The translations under genes and the position numbers were made by a program. Positions 1-10,112 of a stretch of 64,000 bases of DNA are shown in pieces. Position 1 is the first letter of the stretch; each line of letters starts with the position of its first letter. The stretch comes from Craterostigma plantagineum (taxonomy: Eukaryota > Streptophyta > Magnoliopsida > Lamiales > Linderniaceae), in NCBI GenBank assembly GCA_027422505.1, contig JAPQWV010000489.1:186001-250000 (forward strand), given 5' to 3'. The notes beneath the pieces are model-generated. The model worked only from the letters and a program-made list of their open reading frames with translations. It was not told where the DNA came from and did no database searches.

Positions 1-1
1 T

Positions 2-959
2 GGAGAAGCTCGATCGCTTGGATAGTCAAGAAGTTCGGCTGCAAAATGCCTAATCTTCCTTGAGAGCATTAGAGAAGCAAGCCGAAGAAATAGCTGAAAC
101 TATCCAATGACGCAAGCTAAGTGCATTAGCTATCAATACGGAGACGCAACCGAAGGAGTATTGCCATGACGTTACACACAAGGAGCAGGGAGGATGTTGC
201 TCCAAGATCACCAGTCAACATTATCAACCAAAGATTCCATTTCCGGCAGCCCTAACACGGGGAATACCAAAAGATCCATTTGGAGAATATCTTGCCGAGA
301 AGAGTGCCAAGAAGGAAGCTGCGGAGAAGAACGATGTCGAGATCCCTGAAGAGAAATTAGAAGAGCAAGTGAAGAAAGTGGTGACGAATCCCGTGACGCA
401 AGAAGCTCATGTCAAGGAAGATCAATTTGACAAAGAAAAAGAGGTCACGGCTAACCCTCCTGTCGAGGCAAATCAACTGGAGATCCCATACCCAACTATG
501 CTAAACACGGATATGGTTTTCGATGAGTATGGTAAACTTCTTTCTAGTCTCAAGCAAACACATATTAACTTACCGCTTGTCAAATGTCTTGGACAGGTAC
601 ACCAATATGTGAAATACCACAAGGACTTACTCGAGAACAAAGGCAAGCTCAATGTTGTTTCTACTTTTTGTCCTCGAAGGGATGTGCTAGCAACAAGTGA
701 TAGATTTCCCGCAGGTTTCATTATTATTTATTTGGAAGAGGTTGAGCATTTACCCTTGATCTTTGAGGGATCTTTTTTAGCAGCAAACGTGGTAGATGTT
801 AAGAATGGTAATTTGAAGTATAGGGTGGATGGAGAGAAAGTAACAATTAGCACTCCGGTTAACAATTGCAAGTATGATTATGAGTGTTACTTTTTAGATA
901 TAATTGATCAAACTACTCCGTTTCCTTTGCTAGATACATTGCAGGTCACTGTGAAATGA
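2..959 (+). pseudogene. Athila-like gag C-terminus and protease remnant
   Basis: This is the degenerate tail of a gypsy gag polyprotein running into the protease region. From base 2 the frame matches the gag C-terminal coiled part of copy 2 (the EKL..RLD..EARL type, then RALEKQ.E.IAETI), with in-frame stops near 50 and 107. From 369 a 196-residue open frame covers the segment ending in the HINLPLV motif, then the end of the protease (a VDVKNG-type stretch like VDVRNG in copy 2). The protease active-site part present in copy 2 (ALADLGAS) is deleted here. Not functional; it documents a gag-protease deletion followed by complete loss of pol. Confidence 0.8.
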
Positions 960-2583
960 GAATTATTAAGGGAAGTAAGGAGGTTGATAAAGAGAGGCGA
1001 TCATTCGAGGGACCGCCCATGTTTGGAGCTTAAGTAACCCGGTGGTCGTATAGTCAATGAACGATGTCTAGCTAAACGACAATAAAGAAAAGCTATTTGG
1101 AGGCACCAAAAGCCTATCCTATGTTTTTCTTTATTTCCATGCGCATTTTTTAGTTTTTATGATTTTGTTTTTCGATGATCGCAGGGAATTCAAAATCTCA
1201 AGTGTGGGGAGGAGCCCTACAAAGCATGCACATCGGACTATTAAGGGAAGTTCGCTTATCTATATTTCCTCTTCCTTGTGTTACATAATTATTAAGTTGA
1301 GGACAACGTAAATATTAAGTGTGGGGAGGGGAATTTCTGCAAAATTGATGCGAACTTATTTATGTGCATGACGTGATTTTTGATATAAACGTTTTCGAAA
1401 ATTTGGCATTATTTTTTCGTAAATCATGTTTCTTATCGATCGAATGATGACTTCATATTAGGAATTGTGTGAGTAATTAGGATACATATGCGTGTCTACC
1501 TCTTTCTTACATGGTGAACTTGGCGATACCTGATAGATTCGTACACATAACCCTATTTTTGTGAGATTTTTGAGCCTACGAGCTTTTTGCTCACTTCTTT
1601 GGTTGTGTGGATCATGCTTAATTTATTTCTATACAGAACTTGCTTGTGTATTACGTTTTGAAACTACTTAAAGTGTGATTGTGTGAAAATGAGGAAGGCA
1701 TTAGGAATTCAGTCCATAGCCAAAGTATCCAACCACGACTGGTCCCCGTAGTTAGCCACTTTGAGCCTGAGCCTTTTATTTGAGAAAAAACCGAGAACTA
1801 TAAACCGCTGACTTGAGAAGCTTTCAGATATCATCTTACCGATCTATAGAGAAATTGGAGGTGGAGTGTCAATGTCGAAAAGCATGGCCCGATCGTTATT
1901 AAAAAAAATTCTTTAGATAATCTGTTAGTAAGAACTCCTCCATCGATAATCTTTCACTTGCAAAGGGACTGAGAGAAGATGGGCTTAATGACACGAGAAG
2001 GGGAGTTTAGAAACGTGGGAAAGATGTTAAGAACCCTTCCTTCGATAATCTCTCATGCTCATAAAAAACATGAGAGGAGAAGGGCTTAGCAAGGTTGAAA
2101 AAAAAAACATCGAAGACGGCAAGAGCTAACCACTATGTACGCGGCGCGCTACCAAACAACGGCACGACACCGACATGACGGCTTTGATATTGTCGATTGA
2201 AGTTTATTCTCCAATATAGTCAGCTGAGCCCTACTATAACCCGAAAAAGACCTTCCGATTCACGCTTGATCATTGAAAGTGGTAGATTTACGAATCACTT
2301 GCAAGCTTATGGTAGATATTTGATTAGTGCATGACCCGAGCGATATTACTGACATCTTAACCTATACACTTAGTGATCTGAGTGAATCTGTGAGGTGCGG
2401 ATTTTGATAGGTATCGCTAAAGAAAATCGTGTAGTTAGTCGTTGATTTCAAATATTTTCCGACTTTACTTGCATTATCTCCTATATGATTTCGTTCTTGA
2501 TTGATATTGCATGATTTTATCCTTTTATATGCCATTATTATTTCTTTGCTTGAGGCAAGCAAACGCTTAAGTGTGGGGAGATT
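960..2583 (+). other. Athila-like 3' noncoding region with polypurine tract
   Basis: No convincing reading frame lies between the pol remnant and the LTR. The block from about 1150 to 2400 recurs inverted at about 16206-17440 in copy 2, which shows it is element sequence rather than host DNA. The phrase AAGTGTGGGGAG occurs near 1200, 1316 and 2569; the last copy directly precedes the LTR and is the likely plus-strand primer (about 2573-2583). In Athila elements this region can carry a degenerate env-like frame, but none is recognisable here. Confidence 0.7.
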
Positions 2584-4274
2584 TGATAAATGAATTTTGC
2601 GCTATATATAATACTCCGTTTAAGCGCATTACCGGTCGATATTAATTTGAATTTCATCAGATATTATGCTTTTATGTTTGTATTTCATTCTCGACAGATA
2701 TTGGTGAAAATAAATACAACCGGGAATATTCAGAAGCCGAGAAAATTGGAGGATCGGATCTCGCAATACAAGCCCAGAAATCATTTGAGCCTATGAGTAC
2801 AATGAAAGGAGGAAACAGTCCAAGAGCTAAAATAAGCCCAAACCCATGTAGGAATACACATACACATACGTTACCCACATATCAATTGCTATAGCACCAA
2901 AAAAAGAGGAAAAATGAACAAAGGAAAAGCAAAAAAGGAGACCCACGATGGAGACTGCAAGGAAAAGAGGAAATCAGCTCACGGCTCAAGGAAGAAAACG
3001 AAGATTTCAGCCGTTCTTTGAGCAGCCAAACAAGGATTATTGTCTCCTCCATCATCTATAAATAAAGCGATGGAAGCAAGCACAAGGGAGGGCCACTTGC
3101 ACGATAATAAGGCCAATATACAGGATCACATAAGGCTTAAGCGAGAAGCATCAAACGAACAGTGAGCATGGGGCAGATCCGGAGGAGAATCTCGGGCTCT
3201 CTTTATTTCACGAAGCACATCGCTCAAACACCATATTGCTACTGCAACCAGTGAACGGAACTGCGAAAGAACCTGCGGAACGGTCAGGACGAAGCAGTAA
3301 TGAGCGAGGTAACAAGGTAAGTTTGGGTTATGATTGGGCTGCGTGGGTGTTAGGAGCCAGCGAAGAGCAGCAAAGTGATTGCCGTGATCATTCCCAACTC
3401 GCCAACCACCTGCTCGACAAAAGTCCTCAACGAAGGCTCAACACACAGGCGAAATTCAGGGAAGAAAATATGATTTTGTCGTTGTTATTTATGCTTTTCA
3501 TCGTGTTGATGTTTCGTATGAGTAGCTAATAGTATTTGAGATAGCGATGAACCCTAGCGAATCGTAAGTGTGTTAAAGTATTATTGTTTTGGCTATTATT
3601 ACGACTCGGTTATGAATTATGATATTGTTTTGATTATGTCTATGTGGTCGAAATAATTGTCGGAAAATCGTACGCTACGCTCGAGAGAGGGGCGACGATT
3701 AGACCACTCGTGAACCAGCGGAATAAACTCATCGCTAGAGATAGGTTGAACTACACCGCCGGATTAGAGTCAAATCTAATAGCGGGATTCACCGTAATTT
3801 TAATGCAATCATCGATTAAGTAAGTTAGGAAAGCTTGCCCGGCTATTTAAGACGTAGATTAGTTGTTACGAGTCGAAGCGAGTAAGCGCAGTTTTGCCTA
3901 ATCGTAGAAACTCGTATACATACCATAGGAATCCTCACGGTCTAATAATTAGCTAAAATGTATACCTTGTTTGTCGTTCGATCGAGTTAGGGGGATTATG
4001 TCTCAAATACGTTTGCTTTCATAAAGTCGTCCCAACTCCATTATCGCTATTTTATGTTTATTGTTTATTTAGTTTATCGTTATTTATATTTTTATCAAAC
4101 CAAAAATATTTACTAGAATATTTAAACGACGATTTTCTAAAGTATATAGTTCCTTTGGGTTCGATACTCGAATACTTGCCATTTCTATACTATTTTCGAT
4201 TGGTACACTTGCCTGTTGTGCATAGATAGTTTGTCGATATTCGTTTTATTTTTATTACTCGATCCGCTCGATCA
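2584..4274 (+). repeat. Athila-like 3' LTR (copy 1)
   Basis: The LTR runs from TGATAAATG after the polypurine tract to CTCGATCA. The ends form the short inverted repeat TGAT/ATCA. It matches, in reverse complement, the LTR of copy 2: shared blocks include the segment around 3660-3790 (against 23690-23830) and 4130-4262 (against 23220-23360). A TATA-like TATAAATA lies near 3056. The 97-residue frame at 3236-3529 inside it has no family resemblance and is probably chance. Confidence 0.85.
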
Positions 4275-4446
4275 GAGACCCATTGCTCCGCTGCGCCCAC
4301 TGCCCGCCGGCCCGCTTCCACGCTTCCCGGCCACCCCGAGGCGCTGCCCCACTGCTGCCCCGCCGACTCGCCTCCCCCCCGCCCCGCCGTCCCGGCCAGC
4401 TGCCCTGTCGCACCGCCCCGCCCCACTGTCCGCCGCCCAATCATGA
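4275..4446. other. GC-rich island of unknown origin
   Basis: About 170 bases of very high GC, dominated by CCGCC and GCCCC, stand abruptly between the AT-rich LTR and a copia fragment. Reading frames on both strands are open only because of composition, giving proline/arginine or glycine/arginine runs. I recognise no domain. It could be a piece of a GC-rich host 5' region or of a retroposon like those at 24493 and 35814, which also have GC-rich centres. Confidence 0.4.
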
Positions 4447-4561
4447 CCTAATGAACTCTATGTCGGGTCCTCCTTCTATTTCAGCTCCATCACTATCCTC
4501 AAATAGAATTTGCGCAATATCTCAAATTTATCAAAACGTAAGCTTGGACAACCGAATGCAT

Positions 4562-4857
4562 TAACAGAGGCAATCAAAGAAGCAATATGGCTGCGGGGGT
4601 TGATGGAAAAGCAGATGGTTGAGGTCTTCTGTGATAATAAATGAGTTGTCCACCTAGCAAAGGACAGTGTACACCATGAGCGAACTAAGCATGTGGATGT
4701 CAGACTTCATTTCATTCGGGAAGTGGTTGAGAAATGTGAAATAACAGTTAAGAAAATCTCAACTGAACATAACCTGTCTGATATGCTCACCAAACCAGTC
4801 ACAAGCAAGAAGTTCAATTACTGCTTGGAGCTGGTCAGGTGCGCAAGTACTCCCTGA
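4562..4857 (+). pseudogene. Ty1-copia RNase H C-terminal fragment
   Basis: The frame reads EAIKEAIWLRGLM, then FCDN, HERTKHVDVRLHFIRE and NLSDMLTKP, the standard C-terminal RNase H signature of plant copia polyproteins. One internal TGA follows FCDNK (about 4642-4644) and the frame stops at 4855-4857. The upstream part of pol is missing. The sequence differs from the RNase H of copia copy 2 (31679-31960), so it belongs to another copia family. Confidence 0.85.
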
Positions 4858-4895
4858 TCGAGCAGGGAGTGAGAGCCAAGGGTCACAGCTGGGAG

Positions 4896-5119
4896 TAGGG
4901 GTGTTCAAGGTTGGTAAACCGACCGTACCGAACCGATGCCGAAAGTTCGGTACAAACCGAATACCGAAATTTCGGTTCGGTTCGGTATTCGGTATAAAAA
5001 AATTTGAACCGAAATTTTTCGGTAATTTTGGTACGATAATTCGGTTACCGACGGTAACCGAATTACCGAAATATATATAATAATATATAATTACAGAAAT
5101 ATATATTATACATAATATA
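4896..5119 (+). mobile_element. hAT-like MITE, left half
   Basis: It begins TAGGGGTGTTCA, a terminal motif common in plant hAT-type MITEs. It is filled with alternating CCGAA/TTCGG words, then becomes AT-rich. No matching right terminus (..ACACCCCTA) is seen; the sequence stops where copia copy 1 starts. A sister half-element with the same start lies at 30795-31130. hAT assignment is inferred from the terminus only, because no target duplication can be found. Confidence 0.55.
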
Positions 5120-5347
5120 TGTCAAATGGTTTGGTACAAAACCATGTGCTCACCTACTCCAAGGAATGGGACACCTCACACTGCCCAAGACCACCGCCCA
5201 AGCATGGGCTTTAACATATATAATATATATAATAATATTATTATATATAGTTATTAGTAGGAAAGTTCGCCTATATAAAGGCAGCGAGCGAAAGCTAATA
5301 AAACACACAAAAACCAAACCAAGAGAAAGAGAAATAAGAGAGAGGGA

Positions 5348-5384
<37 letters not shown>

Positions 5385-5610
5385 TAGAGGGTTTGTTCGG
5401 TATTTGCTCCAACTATAAAGAGAGATAGTGAGTGTTTTCTCCTTTATAGATTGAGAGGTTGTAACCCCTATTTTTACCCCCAGTAATAAATTTCTACCTC
5501 GCCCGTGGTTTTTTTACCCCAAGTTAAAAAGGGGTTTTCCACGTAAATTCCCGTGTCCATTCTATCCTCATTATCATTTCCAATTTCGTTAAGCTGTCCA
5601 TTCCGCAACA
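5120..5610 (+). repeat. copia copy 1 5' LTR
   Basis: The LTR runs TGTCAAATGG to CCGCAACA and has the 3-base inverted ends TGT/ACA. Its relative is the LTR at 31131-31606. It contains the TATA-like TATATAAAGG near 5272 and a long (GA)n microsatellite at about 5328-5382 that is much shorter in the relative. Immediately downstream is the primer binding site. Confidence 0.85.
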
Positions 5611-5612
5611 AC

Positions 5613-5624
5613 TGGTATCAGAGC
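5613..5624 (+). promoter_or_regulatory. copia primer binding site (initiator tRNA-Met)
   Basis: TGGTATCAGAGC, two bases after the LTR end, is the complement of the 3' end of plant initiator tRNA-Met and is the usual copia minus-strand primer site. It fixes the LTR boundary and the element's direction. Confidence 0.9.
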
Positions 5625-5864
5625 CAGCCCTAATTGATATTCCAATTATGCTCTGTGGTTGCAGCTTTGTCTGATCTTCCACATCAGAAAGGATATCAAA
5701 AAGGTTTATCGTTACGGAAGAGTTTTTTGGCAAGTCGTGGTAATAATTGTGTAAGTAAGTTCTGTCTAGGTGGCTGGTGCCAAGCGGGACACATAGTGAC
5801 CCAACCAGATCTCATCTGGGAATTTACTTAGAGAGGGTAATTTTGTCTTGAAAACGGTCGCTAC

Positions 5865-6722
5865 CTTTTCTGCAAATTATCTGATCAGTACTATTTGGCT
5901 GGACTGTTGAATTTCTCCGACGATAGCGACGTGGGAAAAATGGCTGCTAAAAATGAAATTGAGAAATTCAACGGGAGAAACTACTCACTGTGGAAAATGA
6001 GGATTAAGACAATTTTACTCAAAGAAAATTGTCTGGAGGCTAAGTTGAGAACTGCGGGCTTAGAAAAGAATTTCTGGGCGGAAGCGGTTTGTACTGCCTG
6101 TTATGTGGTGAATCAGGCTACATCTACTGCTATAGAGATGCAAACACCGATGGAAATGTGGACTGGTGTACCTGCAGATTATTCAAACCTCCATATATTT
6201 GGAAGTTCAACGTACGCGATGTACCACAACCAAGAAACAACGAAGTTGGATCCAAAGTTCAGGAAATGCCTGTTCTTGGGGTGCGCTGAAGGAATAAAGG
6301 GATATCGCTTGTGGGATCTCACTGACCACAAAGTGAAGCAGAGATGTTATCTTCCTGGAAGATAGCGATGATGAGCAAGTCGAAAATGATAGCAGTTCAA
6401 AAGGCGTGACAAAGACTACACCGGTGAAACGAAAATTGGAGCAATATAATTCTTCTGAAGCTGAACCGGCACACGAAGAGCTCGATCCAGTCGAATCTGA
6501 AGTACCAGATCTCTGGCAGTCATCACGCGAGCGTACCGCCCAGTTGGCACTCAGATTATGAGATAGAGAGCAATCTTGCATACTGTTTTCTAACTGAGGA
6601 TGGAGAGCCAACCACTTTCTAAGAAGCACTGAATAATTCAGATGCGAGTCAGTGGATTTCAGCAATACAAGAGGAAATGGAAGCTCTCTATAAAAATAAG
6701 ACATGGTAGTTGGTGCCATTGC
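5865..6722 (+). pseudogene. copia gag-integrase internal fusion remnant
   Basis: The open part (5895-6365) starts with the gag N-terminus (MAAKNEIEKFNGRNYSLWKM) and after NCLEA jumps into the integrase C-terminal region (LRTAGLEKNFWAEAV, HIFGSSTYAMYH). Copia copy 2 has about 500 codons between these two points. After 6365 the frame breaks, but EEMEALYKNKTW before the reverse transcriptase is still readable to about 6708. The start codon seen in copy 2 (ATGAAAGATGG) is changed here. No enzyme activity can remain. Confidence 0.8.
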
Positions 6723-6971
6723 AAGGCAATGTTATGAACTTCCCCTTAAAACAAGTACGCATGACAAGGCAATGTTATGTGCATTTGAGGTAATGGATCT
6801 TGGGCATCTCCAACTAGATATTGTTCTACCCTCCACATAATATTTATTTGAGTAAATAAATATTATATGATAAACATTTATCATTAGCTGTTTTAAGGCA
6901 ATGTTATATTACGTGAAAATATAGGGGGAGAGAGAGAATATGGTGCTCAAATAATTGATACATACGATGCA

Positions 6972-7865
6972 AAGGGGTGGGATCGGGTCGGGTAAATCGG
7001 GTTTCGGGTAGATCGGGTCGGGTACCCGAAAAAATCGGGTATTGAATTTCAAACCCGAACCCGACCCGATCGAAGTACGGGTACCCGGCAATCGGGTACC
7101 CGAAACCCGTCGGGTACCTTCGGGTCGGGTACCCGACAATCGGGTATTGAATTTATTTTTTATTTTTACAATTGTGTATGCTTAAATTAATTTTAATTCT
7201 TTCAACTTCAACAATAAATAAAGTTACTATCAGCAACAAATAAAATTAGACAACATCAACAATAGAATAAACACCAACAAAGTTCCAAATCAACATCACC
7301 AATAAAATAAATTCAACACCACTAAAAATAGATAATTTCAACACAATCAACAATAAAATAAATACAACACCATTAAAAATAAATAATTTCAACACAATCA
7401 ACAATAAAATAAACACAATTATAAATAAATATTTCAACACAATCAACAATAAAATAAATACAACACCATTAAAAATAAATTATTTCAACACAATCAACAA
7501 TAAAATAAATTCAACATCATTATAAATAAATAATTTCAACACAACAATCAACAATAAATAAATTCAATACCTTAAAAATAAATAATTACAACACAATCAA
7601 CAATGAAATAAATTCAACACCATTAAATAAAATAAGTTCAACACCATTTAATTGGTTTATTTGGCATTTGGGCTGAACTTTACATTTGGGCCAACTTTAA
7701 TAAGTTATTTTTTTCTATTGGGCCGAATCGGGTACCCGATCGGGTACTTCGGGTAGCTCGGAGCTACCCGAAATCCGACTGATACCCGACTTTTTGAAAA
7801 TTTCGGGTTAAAACCCGATCGGGTCGGGTCGGGTACCCGAAACCCGAACCCGTTTGCACAGCCCT
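6972..7865. mobile_element. hAT-like non-autonomous element with 8-bp target duplication
   Basis: The ends read AAGGGGTGGGATCGGGTCGG on the left and, in reverse complement, AGGGCTGTGCAAACGGG on the right. Both ends are rich in CGGGTACCCG words. The flanks are a perfect 8-bp repeat ACGATGCA (6964-6971 and 7866-7873), the length typical of hAT insertions. The interior has no transposase frame and is largely an AT-rich tandem array. Superfamily is inferred from target-site length and termini. Confidence 0.8.
7270..7640. repeat. about 50-bp AT-rich tandem array inside the hAT-like element
   Basis: The word CAATCAACAATAAAATAAAT recurs, with small changes, about six times at spacings of roughly 48-55 bases. 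Each is preceded by an ATAAATAATTTCAACA segment and a CACCATTAAAA segment. The array fills the centre of the element between its two CGGGT-rich arms. Confidence 0.8.
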
Positions 7866-7975
7866 ACGATGCATTAACCACATCTCATTTCACCTTAAAT
7901 AGTAACCCCCGCAGCCATTATAGTCCGATTTCATTCCTTATTTTCGTTTAACCACATGTAAGTTCATGTGGAAAA

Positions 7976-8030
7976 ATTCTGCATTAAAATCCTCTGAAAG
8001 ATAACTTTCAAATTTCAACCTAAATTTGAA
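7976..8030 (-). pseudogene. Helitron helicase micro-fragment
   Basis: The minus strand encodes KFESYLSEDF, matching KFENYLSEDF of the long RepHel (near 38810) and the similar piece near 9270. Only about 18 codons are recognisable. With the piece at 9200-9440 it flanks the PMD fragment in the same orientation. Confidence 0.6.
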
Positions 8031-8094
8031 AAACTTGAATTCTTCTGACATTATAGTCTGTTTTCATATCGTTTTCATTTTAACCCATTATTAG

Positions 8095-9001
8095 CGAGTT
8101 GGTTGTTAGACCATCCGATAACGGATGATAGTGATGAGGAAGAGGTCGAATGTTCAGCACGGGGTTACGCGATGCTGCTCTTCGGTGCGGTGATGTTCCC
8201 TGATTGTAGCGCCAGTACCGTATCATTGAGTTATCTTTAGCTGTTGGAGGATTGTGAGGAGGTGAGCACATTTAGTTGGGGTAGTGCGGTGCTGTCATTC
8301 CTATACAGAGAGCTTTGTTCGGCAACCGCGCCGAAAAAGCTGAATATAAGCGGACCCCTACGGCTGTTGCAGGTAATTATATAGAAAATTTGCTTAAATG
8401 TATAGTTCTTTTAACATTTATTTAGAACTAAGTGATTTGTTGTAGGCATGAGCATATGTGAGGATTTTGCCCTTTCAGCCAGTGCGGGGTGTTAATCGTA
8501 TCACGATGGAACCCCGCACAGTTGACGGGATAGTCTTACCGGCTCCGCCACATGCTGCGAGGTATGGTCGTTCTTCCATAAGTTGTCAATTTTTTCACTC
8601 TTAGATTTATAATTGTTGTTTAAAAATTTGACAGGTGGAATGCATTCTTTGATTTCACAACTGCGACGAATTCTGACGTACGCACGTTCCGCGAATGCAT
8701 TGATCGCATGCAGCCACATCAATTTGCCTGGACGCCGTACAACATGACGCTCCCGGAGATTGCCGTTCTTCCTGCAGAATGCTTACCTACGGCTTGTCGA
8801 TCGAGGTGTCCACTGATATTTTTCAATATCGAGACAACAATCTCTCGTCAGCGTCGACAGCGGTCGGGGATGGATTGGAGATCGCATCACGCAGTATGGG
8901 TTGGCTTATGGGATAAGATCAACAAACCTGCGTGTTTGTTCCACGGGGTTGAAAACCACATTTCTCGAGGACAGAAGATCGAACAATTTCTGGCGTTGTA
9001 A
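8095..9001 (+). pseudogene. Plant mobile domain (PMD) gene fragment, three exons
   Basis: Three segments separated by introns with GT/AG borders match the PMD gene at 44615-46000. Exon A ends at 8372 (GYAMLLFGAVMFPD, then STFSWGSAVLSFLYRELC), exon B is 8446-8561 (ending LPAPPHAAR) and exon C starts at 8635 (WNAFFDFTT, CPLIFFNIE). PMD proteins (MAIN/MAIL1 type) occur as host silencing factors and also inside MULEs and gypsy elements. Here the N-terminal two-thirds of exon A is missing and an in-frame TAG follows SLSYL (8236-8238), so it is a decayed copy. Exon C remains open to 9001 and extends further than exon C of the 45-kb copy. No MULE termini were seen around it. Confidence 0.75.
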
Positions 9002-9199
9002 GAGGTGTGTAACCCTTTTTTCATGACTTCAGAGAGCCCGGTTCACAAGTCCCATCTCTAACATAACTGCTTCGTTCTTCAGGCAGTAGGATTTCGACCC
9101 GCTTACCTGTAAAAAAACAAAAATAATTCGATAGATGCATGAACAAAATTTCTCCCACCATGTTCAAATAACTATGACGCTGTATATTGAAAAACTTGA

Positions 9200-9440
9200 A
9201 AGTGATTGTTTCTAATACTTTTGCTTTAACTAAATTGTAGTTTAGGTTTTTGTCTGCAGTAAAATCCTCTGAAAGATGACTTTCAGATTTCCACCACAAG
9301 TCTTCTGGGCTTTATGGAGAACAGTAAATGAGAATTGTAGAAAATAGTTGTCGTAAAGCTCCAGGCATCAAGTAAGCAGCAACCTCTTGAAGACACATTT
9401 CAGTTGTATTGTCATTCTCCATCAAACCCATCGTTTGTGC
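9200..9440 (-). pseudogene. Helitron RepHel fragment before the helicase
   Basis: The minus strand reads MGLMEN, EVAAYLMPGALRQLFSTILIYCSP, a stop, then SESHLSEDF. The long copy has the same order (AALRQLFATLLIYCSPSNP, ENYLSEDF near 38800-38930). This segment lies between Rep and the helicase P-loop in plant Helitrons. An internal stop and the short length mark it as a relic. Confidence 0.75.
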
Positions 9441-9446
9441 TGCTTT

Positions 9447-9522
9447 AAAATTATTGTATTTGGAGGCGATATTCGTTAGATGCTACCAGTTGTGGCAAGA
9501 GGTAGCAAAGAAGATATAATAA
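9447..9522 (+). pseudogene. PIF1-helicase micro-fragment, opposite strand
   Basis: The plus strand reads KIIVFGGDIR, a stop, then MLPVVARGSKEDII. This matches KVIVFGGDFRQTLPVVARGTKEDII at 10394-10470. It lies head to head with the minus-strand RepHel piece ending at 9440, which shows an inversion junction close to 9440-9447. Confidence 0.7.
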
Positions 9523-9749
9523 CCATAATCTATAACGTTCATATGAAGACCGGTGTGTGTCACACATAAGGAAAGCTGTAATATGCTCTCACATTGTCTC
9601 AATCCTGCAAGGTTTACTGACACAAATATAGCTGCATTTGCATTCCCGATGGCTGGAGAAATTGGTGAGTCACGAAATTTCATAAAATGCAGACCAACTC
9701 GAGATAAGCGCAAACAATCATGCCTGATTTCTTTTTCGCGCACGTCTTC

Positions 9750-9890
9750 CTCGCCTGCGTGATAGTGCTTCAACCTGTGGCCGTTCACCTTGAAGGTACC
9801 CTGCTCCATACCTGAAATCTCAACAGTACCATAAGGGAAAAGGAAGCTTACCCTTACCCGAAGATCAAATTTCGGAATCAACAGAGGCAT
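9750..9890 (-). pseudogene. Gypsy integrase C-terminal tail
   Basis: The minus strand reads FPYGTVEISG, then GTFKVNGHRLKHYHAGE, the C-terminal signature of Athila/Tat-type integrases. The homologous end of Athila copy 2 (near 17580-17640) gives LKHYYGGDIEAL. Only about 47 codons are recognisable. The rest of the frame (down to 9483) resembles nothing I know. Confidence 0.7.
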
Positions 9891-9966
9891 TTGCTCTCTA
9901 CCAATAGCATATCGGAAACCAAAAAAGAAAATTCTTTTCAGTCATTAGAAATCTCAATGCCATTAC

Positions 9967-10112
9967 CTTATATTGAGCAAATATCAGAAGTCGGTGCTGC
10001 CCAAAACTAATACCACCACCTTCGGCATTTGAAGCATCCACGCCAATCCCGCACTCCTCCATTATTTCCTGAAGCGCAATAAGTTTTGGCGAGTGGTGTA
10101 ACTTGTGTAGCT
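9967..10112 (-). pseudogene. BTAF1: BTAF1/MOT1 exon fragment
   Basis: The minus strand encodes LHKLHHSPKLIALQEI, EECGIG and GQHRLLIFAQYK, followed at once by a splice-donor-like GTAATG and about 60 bases of intron-like sequence. This matches the segment at the start of the C-terminal Snf2/Swi2 helicase lobe of BTAF1/MOT1, the TATA-binding-protein-associated ATPase, where plants have closely similar wording. Only one exon is present. On the other side it abuts plus-strand Helitron helicase. It looks like a captured host-gene fragment. The identification rests on recalled family sequence. Confidence 0.7.

Larger units (their letters stand above)
1..4274 (+). mobile_element. Athila-like Ty3-gypsy element, 3' part (copy 1)
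   Basis: This is the 3' portion of an LTR retrotransposon that enters from the left edge. It holds a gag/protease remnant, about 1.6 kb of noncoding 3' sequence, a polypurine tract and one LTR. It is the same family as the minus-strand element at 16206-25774, because the gag tail, the 3' noncoding stretch and the LTR all have counterparts there. Reverse transcriptase, RNase H and integrase are missing, so it is an internal-deletion derivative. The 5' LTR lies outside the window, so no target duplication can be checked. Athila-like is inferred from the tRNA-Asp primer site of copy 2 and the protease and gag style. Confidence 0.85.
5120..6726 (+). mobile_element. Ty1-copia deletion derivative (copia copy 1)
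   Basis: The copy has a complete 5' LTR, primer site and leader, followed by the gag N-terminus fused to the integrase C-terminus and the linker before reverse transcriptase. It ends abruptly at about 6726, within the segment that opens the reverse transcriptase in copy 2 (32824-33132). There is no 3' LTR. It is closely related to the minus-strand copia at 31131-36743, which shows what was lost. Confidence 0.85.

Noticed and set aside
3236..3529. 97-codon frame inside the Athila LTR
   Set aside because: No family resemblance, and the counterpart in the other LTR is broken.
4190..4564. Overlapping frames on both strands of the GC-rich island
   Set aside because: They are open only because high-GC DNA lacks stop codons; residues are low complexity.
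7270..7640. CRISPR-like regularly spaced repeats
   Set aside because: Units are imperfect and AT-rich, no unique spacers are present, and the array lies inside a plant hAT-like element.
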